Numbered from the stretch's first letter, positions 10,575 to 21,600 are shown. The stretch: DNA of 64,000 nt from Annona cherimola (GCA_030490835.1 CM059975.1:36550133-36614132), one strand, 5' to 3'. Program-made: numbers and translations. Notes: generated by a model not told the origin, from the letters alone.

Positions 10575-12289
10575 TGTTGGTCCCGAGTTAATGGCAAAAC
10601 CCAAGAGGGGAGGGGTGAATTGGGTTCTTATAAAATTCTTTGGTAAATTAAAAATTTAACCTCTAGAAAGCTTAATCCCCTTGATTGAAACAAATAAAGA
10701 GTAATAAAATAATGAAAGCAATAAAGTAAAACAGTAGGCAAGATTTATAGTGGTTTGGGCAACCTCTCCCTACTCCACTCTTCCAAGATCACACACCGTT
10801 GTAACTTGGGTTCCACTATGTATTCTGCGAATACACTTAGAGTCTTCGCTCTCTTCTAGATTCTAGCTCTAGGGGGCATATACAACTAAAGCCTATACTC
10901 TCTTCTAGATTCCAGCTCTAGGGGGCATCTACAATGCACAGCACAAGTAGGTGATGAGTTCCACTCCAATCACACACTACTTTGCTTATACTTGATCTTA
11001 GCTACACAAACTAAATCAAGTTCAATACAACAAAATGAAAAAATAAGAAGATCTACACTTTACTGAGTTGTGTAGGCAAGTTTCAGCTTGAGGAAGATTT
11101 TGTAGAAGCAACCGGTTGTATATCGTTGAAGCTACTTGCAACTTTGATGCTCGTTCTTCCTTTGAAAGTGTATAGATCACTCAAATTTGGAGAAAAGAAA
11201 ATGGGAGCTCTTGTTTGCACTTTTTTTCTCTCTTTAGGCTATGTAGTGTATATTTTCACATTTGCTTGAGTGTCTATTTATAGAGGAGGAAAGATTTGAA
11301 TGTTCTAGAAATGGTTGGCGCGCAATAAATGTTCCAACGTTCAAAAAATTTGAACGTTACTTCCCTAAGTCGCAGGTGGAGTTGACTACGTCTGCGACTT
11401 GGCTTCCCAAGTCGCAACTGGAGTCGACTTCGTGTGCGACTTCAGTTCTACAGTTTCCAGGTCTGAGTCTAGGTCGACTTGGTTTCAGACTTGACCTCAA
11501 GTTGATCTTGGAGTCGACTTGGGTTGCGACTTGACCAATTCTTTGTGCCAAAAACACTTTGATCCTTGTTTGATTTTCTTCTATCTTGGCTTCTTTTCTT
11601 CAACAGTCTTTATTCAGGATTGGCTTCATATTTTGTAGATCTTGTGAATCTTGGAGAGCTTGACAACTTGTACGGTTGATTTGCCTTTGATTCATCCATC
11701 TTGCTTTCTTTTGATATAAGTCTTTTGAATTTCTTTATCTTGAAATATGCTTAGAGCTTTTCCTTGGACTTGAGAAACTTAAGTTGATCTTGAAATGAGC
11801 TTGCACCTTTGATTTGGATTTGAGAAAAACCTTAAGTCGATCTTGGGGTCGACTTCGTCTGCGACTTCACCCAAGTCGCAACTGGAGTCGACTTCGTCTG
11901 CGACTTCGGGATGTTCCGGCTCCAAATTCAATGCTGGAAGGATTTTGTCATCTCAAGTCGATGCTGGAGTCGACTTCGTCTACGACTTGACTTCTCAAGT
12001 CGCAACTGGAGTCGACTTCACCTGCGACTTCACTATATTCAACTCCCTTTTTCAACGCTGTCCAAAAATGGACACTTGAAGTCGCTGGTGGAGTCAACTT
12101 GGACTTCGACTTCACCTCAAGTCGAAGTCCAAGTCGACTTGGAAATCGACTTGGCTATTTCCTTTGTTTTCATTCCTTAAACATTCAACATATTCATTAG
12201 TATTCAAATTTTACTCAAACTTAACTTTGTTAATCATCGAAACTCATGCTTTGGTCAATTTTGTTTCATTTTAAACATTGTTTCCAACA
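10575..12289 (+). mobile_element. Solo LTR, copy 1 (1715 bp)
   Basis: The sequence starts TGTTGG and ends CCAACA, the canonical TG...CA LTR ends, and is flanked by a perfect 5-bp duplication CTAGC (10570-10574 and 12290-12294). A second copy with its own different TSD lies at 25406-27159. No internal retrotransposon domain accompanies either copy, so both are solo LTRs left by LTR-LTR recombination. A TATA-like CTATTTATAG lies near 11274. The strand is nominal, taken from the similarity to plant LTRs with GAGGGGTGAATTGGG near the 5' end. It splits the Tat polyprotein between gag and protease. ORFs within it are chance frames through its repeats. Confidence 0.9.
11367..12152. repeat. Array of 34-bp palindromic units inside solo LTR 1
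   Basis: Nine dispersed units begin AAGTCG and end CGACTT with a central GTCGAC (or a one-base variant): 11367-11400, 11409-11442, 11499-11532, 11834-11867, 11873-11906, 11955-11988, 11997-12030, 12079-12112 and 12119-12152. The best units have arms AAGTCGCA and TGCGACTT. The second solo LTR has the same array (first unit 26197-26230). Function is unknown. Confidence 0.85.
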
Positions 12290-12362
12290 CTAGCAATCCT
12301 TTGATCTGGTCGAATTACACCAGAAAATAAGGGCAAAGCCACAATGCAGGAAATTCGTACTC

Positions 12363-13527
12363 AGCCAGAACAATCTGTACCAACAATTCGTGAAAAGCTC
12401 CCAGTGAGTTATGATGTACTTGAACACTTGAAGCGACTCCCTGTTCAAATCAGCATCTATGGTGCCTTACAGCTATCACAGAAGCCAGAGATGCCCTAGT
12501 TAGTGCTTTGGCTAACCAAAATGTTTGTCTTACATACTTGGTCGACGCGGCTGAATGTGATGAGATTATTTCATTCACTGATGAGGACATGTTGCTCGGA
12601 GATGTCAATCACAATCGGCCTCTATATGTCACAAGCAACATGGCCGATAAACTGGTTAACAAAATCATGATCGATGTCGGGTTTGTAATTAATAGTCTAT
12701 CCTTTTGGACACTCAAAGGAATTGGAATCTCCCCGTCAGTATTAAAAGATACCAGTGTGGTGATTTATGAATTTAATCAAGGAACTCAAAAGGCCATAAG
12801 TCTAATTGAGTTGGAACTCAGCATAGAAGATTTCTGCACCAAAATCTCATGCTTTGTAGTTAACGCTCCAACATCATACCATTTGTTACTAGAAAGACCT
12901 TGGCTTTACAGCAACAGGATCGTCACATCAATGATGCATCAATGCTTCAAATATTGCAAGGACGGAGTAGAAAAGAGGATTTTCACCAACCATAAGCTAC
13001 TCACGACAACGGAAGCATTTTACTCTGATGTCAAGTATTACGACTTAGTACCTACTATCAACACTCCTACAAAGACAGCAAAGGCGACAACATTAGAGAA
13101 TCAACAGGAGGTATCTCAGACTCCCCCTACCCCAGTAAGTAAAGACATCTTTTCAAGGAACGAAAAGACGAAAGGTTGAGATCGTGGTCGAGGACATGAT
13201 CATAGACAATGGATGATAGGACCAAGGATTGAATTTCAAACAAAATTTGAAAATATGAGCCTGAACCCATTGCAGCCACTACCACAACAGCGACAGGGAG
13301 CAACCGTACCACCTCCTAACAACTGCAATAGCACTGCTGCAGACTCACAGTTCTACTTAGACCTAGAAATCTTGAAAAAGATTGCTAAACCGCCCCGAGC
13401 CAATCCCTTTAGGTTTGAGGTGGATCTGAAAACTCTTCGGAGGTTCCGAAGCCAAGCCAGTGAGAAAGCCAAGTTACTTTGCCGTGATGGCAACAAAATG
13501 GCCACTGAGGTCGCTCAACAAAACTAA
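12363..13527 (+). pseudogene. Tat aspartic protease region, decayed
   Basis: The frame at 12508-13179 has the Tat protease layout: RPLYVTSNMADKLVNKIMID, then VGFVINSLSFWTLKGIGI, then CFVVNAPTSYHLLLERPWLY. The expected catalytic D[ST]G is DVG here, as often seen in plant Tat elements (D-V-G-S-x-x-N), but the Ser has become Phe. It cleaved Gag-Pol in particles. The continuation to 13527 is a linker of uncertain frame. The frame is separated from gag by the solo LTR. Confidence 0.72.
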
Positions 13528-13752
13528 AAATCTAAGGACTCGCTTGATGAAGTTTTAGCAATGCTTATCGGGTTTAATGTGTCTACTCCAAATGCACGAG
13601 GACCCGAAAATGAAAATTTTACCAAAAAATATTTTATGAAGCAATACGTTAAAGTTTATGACAATCCAAACAAATCCTCCTGCTTGTCAACCACTAATCT
13701 CAAAAAATGAGATTTCCATCGCTATAGCAAAGAAAGCAAGAAAATCATAGAT

Positions 13753-15420
13753 TTGATGCGGTTCTACTCTGATGAGCCACATCTATCAGGGCTCAAGGAT
13801 GACATCCCAATCCCATTATCAGAAAGACCCCCAGGTTACCAAAAAAGTAACATGAAATTTGGTCTCGGGTATAAGGAGAAAGATGATGGAGACTTTGCTA
13901 CCTCTTGTTGCATCACTATGAGTGAAAGTTCTTAGCAACAATGAAGAAATATTAATAGAACCAGAGGATGCTCCACCAGCAATAGAAGACGGAGGACAGC
14001 CTACCATCGATGTACTCGAAGTATTTAATCTTGGGACTGAAGAAAACTCGAGGCCTATTTTCATCGCCAAGAACTTAGCCAAAGAGGAGAAAGGGGCACT
14101 AAGATACCTTTTAAGTGAGTTCAAGGATATTTTTGCTTTGAGATATTCTGAAATACCAGGGCTTAATCCTGCAGTTGCACTGCACCATTTGCATATTGCA
14201 CGAGATAAAAAAAAACAGTTAAGCAAGCACCGAGAAGGTTCCGACCAGAACACGAAGAGCGAATCATCAAAGAAGTTGAGAAACTCATTAATGTTGATTT
14301 CATCCAAGAAATCAAATTTTCGAGATGGATTTCCAACATTGTTCCTATTAAAAAGAAGAATGGATAGATCCACATTTGTGTAGATTTTCGAGACCTAAAT
14401 GAAGCATGCCCGAAGGATGAGTTTTCTCTCTCTTTCACTGATTTGCTGATCGACAGCACGGCCTTATATGATACATTCTCATTCATGGATGAATATTTTG
14501 TTTATAATCAAATCAAGATGGGCTCAGCGGATGAAGCCGCAACTGCATTTCGAACACTGATGGGTGTCTTTTGCTACAATATTATGCCTTTTGGGCTAAA
14601 AAATGCTGACGCAACTTATCAAAGAGCTATGTAAAATATATTTCACGACATGTTACATAAACATGTCGAATGTTATATTGATGACCTGGTCGTAAGATCT
14701 GAGGTTCACAAAAGACATAAAGAAGATTTGAGGTCGGTATTCCTACGTCTAAAAAAATATGATCTCAAGATGAATCCTCTCAAATGTACATTCAAAGTGT
14801 CCTCTGAAAAATTTCTTGAGTTTATAGTTTGGCAAAGAGGAATCGAAGTCAATCCGCTAAAGACAAAAGCAATTCAAAATAAGCCACCTCCACGGAACCT
14901 TAAAGAACTTAGGAGCCTGCAAAGTCAATTGTCTTATATTCGTCGTTTTATATCTAATCTCTCCGGCCGATGTCAACCATTTCACAAATCAAACAATTAC
15001 TGCAAGAACTCCCTGTTTTGACAACCCCAATTAGAGAAAAGTCACTTATTCTCTATATTGCAATCAACCCACAATCACTGGGGGCATTGCTCACACAAGA
15101 AAATGCTCAAGGCAAAGAACAAGCTGCATATTATCTCAGTCATAGGTTATTGCAAGCTGAATGTAATTATTCTTCAATCGAGAAGATTTGTGGCGCAGAA
15201 GCTAAGATATTACTTCCTCGCACATCAGATCATACTTATATCAGAGGCTGACCCTCTCAAATTCCTTATCACTAAATCCATGCTTTCAGGACGCCTAGTA
15301 AAATGGTCACTGTTGTTATTTGAATTTGATATCAAATATGTACTGCGAAAGGCGATGAAAGGGCAAGTGTTAGCAAATTTTCTAGCAGCCCATCCGCTTG
15401 AAGAAGAATTTCCGATCTTA
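13753..15420 (+). pseudogene. Tat reverse transcriptase and RNase H, decayed
   Basis: After a linker (13922-14210: RPIFIAKNLAKEEKGALRYL, then FKDIFALRYSEIPGLNP), a run of nine A at 14207-14215 marks a frameshift. RT continues as RRFRPEHEERIIKEVEKL, VDFRDLNEACPKDEF, FMDEYFVYNQIKM, FGLKNADATYQRAM and the catalytic YIDD at 14674-14685. RNase H follows from about 14990 (LILYIAINPQSLGALL, AAYYLSHRLLQAE, NYSSIEKICGAE). In-frame stops lie at about 14367 and 14632. It converted the genomic RNA to DNA. Non-functional now. Confidence 0.85.
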
Positions 15421-15467
15421 GAAAACCTACCTGATAAAAAAGTTTTCCATGTAAATGATGATCCAAT

Positions 15468-15860
15468 GTGGCAAATGTACTTTGATGGTGCTTCAAAGCC
15501 ATTCGGAACTGGCATCAGAATTGTCATAGTCTCCCCTCATAAAGACTTGTTCCCGCACTTATATTTTCTTGAAAAATGAGCAACAAGCAATGAAGCTAAA
15601 TATGAGGCTTTACTCATTGGCATGGAACTTCTTTTGCAATCATACATTTTATTTATGCGAATATTTAGAAATTCTGAATTAGTTATTAAACAGTTAAACA
15701 ATCAATACGAAGTGCACCAGCCCCATTTGCAAAAATATTATGATAAAGCTCAAACTTTATTTGCCAAATTCGAAATTATTTCTGTTGAGCATGTTCTTTG
15801 GTCATAAAATGTAGTTATTGATGCATTGTCAAAGCTGGCAAGTATCCTCGCTTTTAATGA
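15468..15860 (+). pseudogene. Second (archaeal-type) RNase H of the Tat element
   Basis: WQMYFDGASKPFGTGIRIVI at 15468-15528 is the start of an archaeal-type RNase H, with its first catalytic Asp in YFDGASK. The frame continues past a stop at 15577 with SNEAKYEALLIGMELLL (second acidic residue), and a stretch ending NVVIDALSKLAS near 15810-15845. A duplicated RNase H downstream of the normal one is a recognised trait of Tat-lineage Ty3 elements. Confidence 0.82.
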
Positions 15861-15949
15861 GCTTGTTGACATGACAATTCAAGTGCAAAGACTAGAAGAT
15901 AACGAAGAGCTCTAAGTAAATCAAGTTGGACGGTGTGTATTCAAGGTGA

Positions 15950-17190
15950 CTACAAATAATGAAGACTGGCGCATCCTTATCATCAACTACCTCAAATATG
16001 GTATTCTACCAAAGGATCCTAATGCAAGGAAGACACTCAGAAAAACTTTGTTGTGATATACCGTGTTTCAAGATGATTGGTATCAGATTGTTTTTTATGG
16101 AATTTGGCTTCGTTGCATTAACGAGAATGATATCTGTCAGGTTCTTCAAGAGACACACTCCAGCGAGTGTGGCGCCCACAAATTTGAACAACATTTTTAT
16201 CATAGGATTAGAACATTGGGTTATTATTAATCCACAATGGTCCAAGACTCCATCAATTTTGCAAAATCCTGTGAAGCCTGTCAAATGCATGGGGATATTT
16301 ATCATGTTCCTGCTTTGAGAATGTCATCAGCACCGATTTCATGGCCTTTCTCTTAGTGGGGCTTTGACATTGTCTGTCCAATAAACCTGTCATCATCCAA
16401 AGAACACTTATATATTTTTGCCTCCACGGATTATTTCTCCAAATGGGTATAAGCTAAAACTTACAAAAGAGTCCGAGCATAAGAGGTGGTTAAATTTATC
16501 AAGCATAAGATCATCTACCGTTATGGTGTCCCCTATCAAATCACCTCAGATAATGGCACACTATTCAAAAACAATAAAGTAAATTAGTTATGCCGAAAGT
16601 TTGAAATTAAGCAAGTGTTCTCGTTGCCATATTATTTGCAAGGGAATGGCCAGATAGAAGCATTCAACAAGAACATCATTCGAATCCTCAAGAGGACAAC
16701 AGTAAAGAACAAACGAGATTAGCACAAGAGGTTACCCGAAGCACTATGGGCCTACAAGACCACACATCGAACTACGATAAGAGCAATGTCATATCATTGC
16801 TTTTTAGCGTTGAAGCAATTTTACCAGTGGAGATCCAATTCGCATCCTTAAGGGTTACTATCCATTCTGGATTAACTACTGAACAGCAAGTCAAACTTCG
16901 TTTCGACGAGCTTGAAGCACTAGATGAAAGGAAAATCCAAGCACGACAATGAATCAAACTTTATTAAGCTTGGATGGTCGAAGCATGCAATAAATTTGTG
17001 AAACATCGCTAATTTAAAAGAAGAGATTTGGTGTTAAAACTGTGCACGGAGCTCATGACAGGAGGCAAGTTTACTTGTAAATTTGAGCCTAAATGAGAAA
17101 GGTTTTACATCATTGAGAAGGTCTATGGCAATGACACGTATGAATTTATTAATTGTGAAAATCAAATTAAAGCGATCATAAACAGAAACT
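15950..17190 (+). pseudogene. Tat integrase, decayed
   Basis: Remnants of the HHCC zinc domain occur around 16100-16200 (ECGAHKFEQHFYHRIRTLGY in one frame). The catalytic core follows: GFDIVCPINLSSSKEHLYIF with the first Asp, YRYGVPYQITSDNGTLFKNN with the second, and GNGQIEAFNKNIIRILKR with the catalytic Glu near 16660. The C-terminal part ends near 17190 (VYGNDTYEFINCENQIKAII). Several stops, for example in the core near 16450-16490, disable it. Confidence 0.82.
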
Positions 17191-17225
17191 ACTTAAAAAA
17201 TATCATCCATAAAATTACAATGTAG

Positions 17226-18130
17226 TCACACATCAAAATTCTGCAAAAGAGTCTTTACCATCTCCCTTATGAAAGGTAGCAACTCCTTCAATATTTGGAG
17301 AGAATTCATTACGTTGATGGGAGGAATAGTATATACCTGTAACTCTTCTACCTTGGCCTCCATAATAGAGATGTCTCGACTCTCCGAATCAATTCTCACT
17401 TTGTAAAGATCAACTTCAACCTGGATCTCATTAGAGATTGAAATTATTGAATTCAACCTACTTCTATCCACAAAAATAAAAGTGACAATGCAATGGACCT
17501 CAGCCTACTTTATCATTATAAACGCGCGAATTTCCTCGGCAATCATCTTTTTGCCTTCCGCCTCCTTGGCAACTCGCAGATTATGCTCCTTGAGTTGAGC
17601 AAGGCGATCTTTACATCTAGCAAGGTTGGCTTCTGCTGATGCTAAACTTTCTGCATAAACCAAAGGTCTTGCAGCAGCTTCAAGCTCACGCCAATGAGCA
17701 TGTAACTTCTCCAATGAGAGTATGACGTCACCAAAGCCGAAAACCTCAAGTTGAAGCTTGTCTAAAACTATAGAAAAGTCTTCACAAATATCTAATGCTT
17801 TGGTGACATCATCAGGAGAATCACGTCCCTCAAAGAAAAAATGATGCAACCTTTGAATCGTGCTATCGCACACCATAGGCGCTTGAGATCTCGCTGCTCT
17901 AACTGCTCAAATTCGATCACCCTGAAAGTTGAAAAGAAATCATGCAAGAGATCTAAGAAATGGTCTTTGACATCAGGAAGCTGGCGAGTCCCACTAGAAC
18001 TTGCTCCAGTGCTAGGGCCAGTAGAGCCAAAATGAAGATCGCCTAAGCAGCCAGATCCCAAGGCTAAAAAATGACAAGCTAAAATGTCAGAATAGTAAGT
18101 TAAAAAAAAAAAGAGCACAAAAAAAATCAT
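17226..18130 (-). pseudogene. Antisense ORF between integrase and 3' LTR of the Tat element
   Basis: On the minus strand, three overlapping frames (17792-18130, 17505-17876, 17226-17471) join into one decayed coiled-coil-like protein: LEKLHAHWRELEAAARPLVY, LASAEANLARCKDRLAQLKE, then KVEELQVYTIPP. The heptad-rich Ala/Leu/Glu composition and the position antisense to integrase fit the extra ORFs described in Tat-lineage retrotransposons, whose function is not established. I see no other domain. Frameshifts mean it is no longer coding. Confidence 0.55.
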
Positions 18131-18730
18131 GCCTTGGTTTTTTAAAGCCTTAGAGAATCATTGATGATAAGTGCGTTATTTTATTCTAGCCAAAAAAGAA
18201 AATGCATCAAAAGAGGCGCGTCAAAAGAGGTCTGTCATACAACATGTCAAGAATCACACCTTTAAAAGTGGCCCACGACGGCATAATTCCTAAGGAAGCA
18301 TTTGATGACGTATATTTTGAACCATGGGTCCACTACAATTACATGATTAATTTCAGTTTATGAAATTATACAATTAAAAAAAGAAAAAAAAGAAAGAGAA
18401 AAAACTTACAACAAAAGGAAAATTGATGGCAAAAAAAAGAGAAGAAGAAAAAAATTGCAAATGGTTAATTATTATTATTAAATCATCGATAGCCAAACTT
18501 TTTTTATAGATCAGCAAATTTATTACGAAAAGAAAAAGATTACAAGAAAAAGAAGATAAGAAAAAAAGAAGGGGTGAGAACCACAACAAGTGATGCAAAA
18601 ATATCACATGTGATTGCAACGCAATTTTCGTAGAAGGCATTTGAAGGATCGGATTTTGGGCATATGGGCCCCACTTTAGTTACACAATAACCGTAGAATA
18701 TAAATTATAAAAAAGAGGGGGATTCATAAT
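18131..18730. other. Purine-rich, non-coding 3' region of the Tat element
   Basis: No gene. It contains long A/G tracts (18376-18405, 18430-18455, 18525-18575). Two diverged copies of a segment beginning GCATTTGA and containing CATRKGSCCCAC lie about 338 bp apart (near 18298 and 18636). AAAAAAGAGGGGGA near 18710 would suit a polypurine tract, but no LTR start follows it convincingly. Confidence 0.4.
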
Positions 18731-19067
18731 GTAGAAAATGGGATATCTATCTTGCAGATAAGAATAACAATTCTAATGGCATGGGCGGCCTTTGACGCCA
18801 TGAAGCAGTGGCCATGGTTGGTAATGGGACGATAGACAGCGTGTGAAGATCTCGGATTTTTAACTTAGCTAGAATCAAGCTCATTGTTGGAGAAATAGCA
18901 AACAGATCTATGGTGAAGATCTTGGATTTATAGTAGGTGAAGTGGATTTGGTTATCTTTGTGTAGCTCGCCAGTTCAAATTCTGTGCCTGATATTTGAGA
19001 TTTTGATTTGGGTTTTCATCAGAGCATAGCTTTTGATCTGAAAAAAACATTAAAAAAATCGATATCA

Positions 19068-19350
19068 AGTAGCAACCTTAGGAGTTCTACTCGTGGATTT
19101 CCGGCAAGTGTTGAAGAATGCGGTGGCGGCACCGAGGAAGGTCCGACAGGTGTGGTGATCTTCCAGGCAGTGGCTCGTGGGTGGCTTCAGAATCGCAAAC
19201 AAGCTAACACAAGCAGTTTCATTTTCCACTGAAAACATTAACAGATTAGTATTAAGCAGCAACCTTTGGAGGAGTTCTGCTCGTAGGTTGGCAAGTGGTG
19301 AAGAAGGCTGCGATAGCAACAAGGAAGGACTGGTATGTGCAACAGAGCAT
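19068..19350. repeat. 187-bp tandem duplication (second unit partial)
   Basis: AGCAACCTTAGGAGTTCTAC at 19070 and AGCAACCTTTGGAGGAGTTC at 19258 begin two diverged units, followed in both by CTCGTRG, a GGCAAGTG segment and a GAAGAAKGC segment. The second unit has small indels relative to the first and is shorter. Confidence 0.6.
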
Positions 19351-20300
19351 TCTTCAAATACCAAAGGCGTGTTGAAGAATTAAGACTAGGTAATGGTGAT
19401 TTGGTCTAGAATTTTGAACGAGCAAACACACAACAATTGAATCTGGAGCTTGTAGGTATCTCCAGAATCTATTCGCTAGAGGTGGCGTTGTTTTTCTCCT
19501 CACTTGGAAACAGCAGCATCAGAGAGCAATGCAGATGTGAAAGGCTTGGATGTGGACACACTATTTATTTCTCATATCCAAGTAAACCAAGCCCAAAAGC
19601 AGAGGAATTGATTAAGAGCTACCCATTTCCGGAATTATCGAGAACATTGTTGAGCTCTTGCGTCGTTTTCAAGGAGTTGGAGATCCCTCAAGCAACTCCA
19701 TTCATGGGTTCTGAAGGTGACGGGATATGGCCCTTCCCTTCTGAAGCACCCCTTCAATATCTGGTTCTAAAGCTCGTTCCATGTATCCTGGAGGGCCATT
19801 TGGTGCTACTCAAGGAGGAAGGTGGCCACCAGATGCATCACGTGAGAGATACTCCCAGGCAAGTGGTGAGCATAAAGATAAAGAGACTCCCAACCACAGT
19901 AATTGAAATAGATTTTATGCTCACCAGAAGGAAAATTTTGAATTGTCGTAGTTGATATAAAAACGAGTTCCTATTTTTCTTTCTTCATCAAATGCAGGTC
20001 ATTTAGCTAACGTTGGTCAGCTGAATGGGGCCTGGAATTATGATAAATTGTTGCCTTCCATCCTCGGAGGCAGAATTGGATTTTGGTTTTGTATTGGGGG
20101 ATGTGAAGTGAGGTTTTAGGGAATTTTTCTAAATCCGGGGATTGATAAAATGTTATTTTTTGGTGATATTGGGGGTCTGGGTTCTAGACTTTTAAGTGGA
20201 AAGATGCAATCTAATGCTGTTCTGAGGATTCTCCTTGGACAGCAAACTAAATTTTGAGGAAAAGGATGCTCGGGAAATGGACCCAAATTTCATCTCAAAG

Positions 20301-20520
20301 AATTATTTTAATGCTATCCTGGGTATCAAGAATATAATCATGAAGTTTTAGACAGTGATGATCAGGATGACTTATCGAAAATGAACATTGGTGGCAGGGC
20401 CAATGGTCGTATCCACTAGTGGGATTTTGATACAGAAGAAGACTGAGCAAAATATAATGAGCGGAAGGAAGCAACGCCAAAGGCTACATTCCAGTTCAGG
20501 GCAGATGCATCATTCAGGCG
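20301..20520 (+). pseudogene. Captured RED / SMU2-like splicing-factor fragment
   Basis: One frame reads CYPGYQEYNHEVLDSDD, then QDDLSKMNIGGRANGRIH, a stop, WDFDTEED, a stop, AKYNERKEATPKATFQF. This is the C-terminal part of RED-family proteins (human IK/RED; plant SMU2), typically CYPGYQEYN, DLSKMDMGGRAKGRLHRWDF, then EEWAKYNEQKEAMPKAAFQF. RED is a spliceosome B-complex component. The Arg before WDFD and the Trp after EED have become stops, and reading frame is lost just upstream of 20312 and past about 20500. It is a dead fragment inside repeat DNA, not the functional gene. Confidence 0.82.
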
Positions 20521-21167
20521 GAAGGCTGGTGAACCTGCTGGTCGACCCGGAATCTGCAAGGGAGATAATGCAGCGGCAGGTGACCGGCGGCTGCTGCTAC
20601 TGATTGCCTCAGCGAAGTTAAAGAGCTGGATGGCCGCTCCCTTCACCGTCTCTAGAAAGTAGGAGTCAGTGGCTTTGGATAAGCTCCCGGCCAGAATGAT
20701 GATGCTACAATACTTAAGGAATGCTTTTATCGTGCCATAACTTGCTGTCTAGTCTCCAGGAGTATAGAGATGAGTGTATGGAGAGCTGCTCGTGCTCTGC
20801 TCTGGTGCTGATGTTGACAGGTGGGTTGGCAACTGTTTGATTTGGGAAGGAGAATTGACAGGTCTCAAGAAATATATGAGTGGAGCCATGGATTTTTATG
20901 TGCGTTCAGCGGCTTCCCAAATCGGTTCAAACTGGAAGAGGAAAAAGCTGTCAGAAAAAAAAAGATGCAAGGGTGGGGGAGAGAGAGGGGGTGGGTGGGT
21001 GGTTTCGAACCACCAGAATTCTAGTTCCGCGGAACTGAGTACTCCAGACAATCCGGGACTTATAAATATGACCCTGAGGCTCCTCATTGGGGGCATTTTT
21101 TCAAAGGGAAGTTTCTGATCCTGATAGAAAATAACGTAAATTTTCAACCCTTTATATATATATGTAT

Positions 21168-21313
21168 GGGATATATTCAGGTATAGCAACGCTGCACCCG
21201 AATTCCCAGTGCGGGTGCGCCATCACACCATCCATTCCAGCGCGTGAGATCCTGGCCGCTCGTTCTGCGTTTAGCCCGCAGCTGCTGCGTGTAGGTTAGC
21301 ATGGGGAGCTAGC
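21168..21313 (+). repeat. Left terminal inverted repeat of the MULE
   Basis: It matches the reverse complement of 31646-31818 with few substitutions over the first roughly 95 bp. The shared landmarks are AGCAACGCTGCACCCGAATT, CCAGCGCGTGAGATCCTGG and GCTGCTGC then GTAGGTTAG. The left arm lacks about 15 bp after CTCGTT that are present in the right arm, and is shorter near its inner end. Confidence 0.92.
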
Positions 21314-21339
21314 ATGCCAATTTTTGTGCTGACTCCTGT

Positions 21340-21600
21340 CCCGTCGTGGAAACGTGGGGAAGAGAGAAGGTGGCGCGTGGGGAAGAGAGGGGGAGAGTGT
21401 TAGGAAGCGGGAAGGTTGAAGCGGGAAGAAAGGAAGAGAGGGGAAGAGTAGGCTGGAAGCTGGAAAAAGAGAGAGGAAGAGCGCAGGGAAGAGGAGGCTG
21501 GTAGCTGGGAAGTAAGAGAGAGCGGGTGGAAGAGAGAGGGAGAGCGCGGGGAAGAGCAGGAACGCAGTGCGAGAGGGAGATCGTGGGGAAGAGAAGGCGG
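21340..21600. repeat. GA-rich degenerate minisatellite
   Basis: Repeated modules of GGGGAAGAG, GGGAGAGCG and AGGCTGGWAGCTGG recur at about 35-70-bp spacing on the + strand, giving long proline/serine frames on the opposite strand that are not genes. It lies just inside the left MULE terminus. Confidence 0.7.

Larger units (their letters stand above)
18731..21158. other. Chimeric tract with captured exon-like pieces, origin unclear
   Basis: This 2.4-kb tract is richer in GC than its surroundings and looks assembled from gene fragments. It contains the RED/SMU2 fragment at 20301-20520. A stretch near 19770-19870 reads SMYPGGPFGATQGGRWPPDA, then SRERYSQASG, in one frame; it looks like a Gly/Pro-rich exon but I cannot assign it. 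A 187-bp tandem duplication starts at 19070. Two short palindromes lie at 20998-21036. I found no TIRs or TSD that would make it a Pack-MULE, so it may be sequence taken up by the Tat element or a decayed separate transposon. Confidence 0.45.

Noticed and set aside
11367..12152. CRISPR-like array (short repeats with spacers)
   Set aside because: The repeats are internally palindromic, diverged and part of a eukaryotic LTR with TSDs. Spacing is irregular and no cas-like genes exist in this plant DNA.
11262..12180. Coding frames within solo LTR 1 (and the matching frames in 26093-27066)
   Set aside because: Serine/threonine/arginine repeats in several frames come from the 34-bp units; both copies are solo LTRs.
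18731..21158. Pack-MULE spanning the RED fragment
   Set aside because: I compared both ends for inverted repeats and for 9-bp duplications and found neither.
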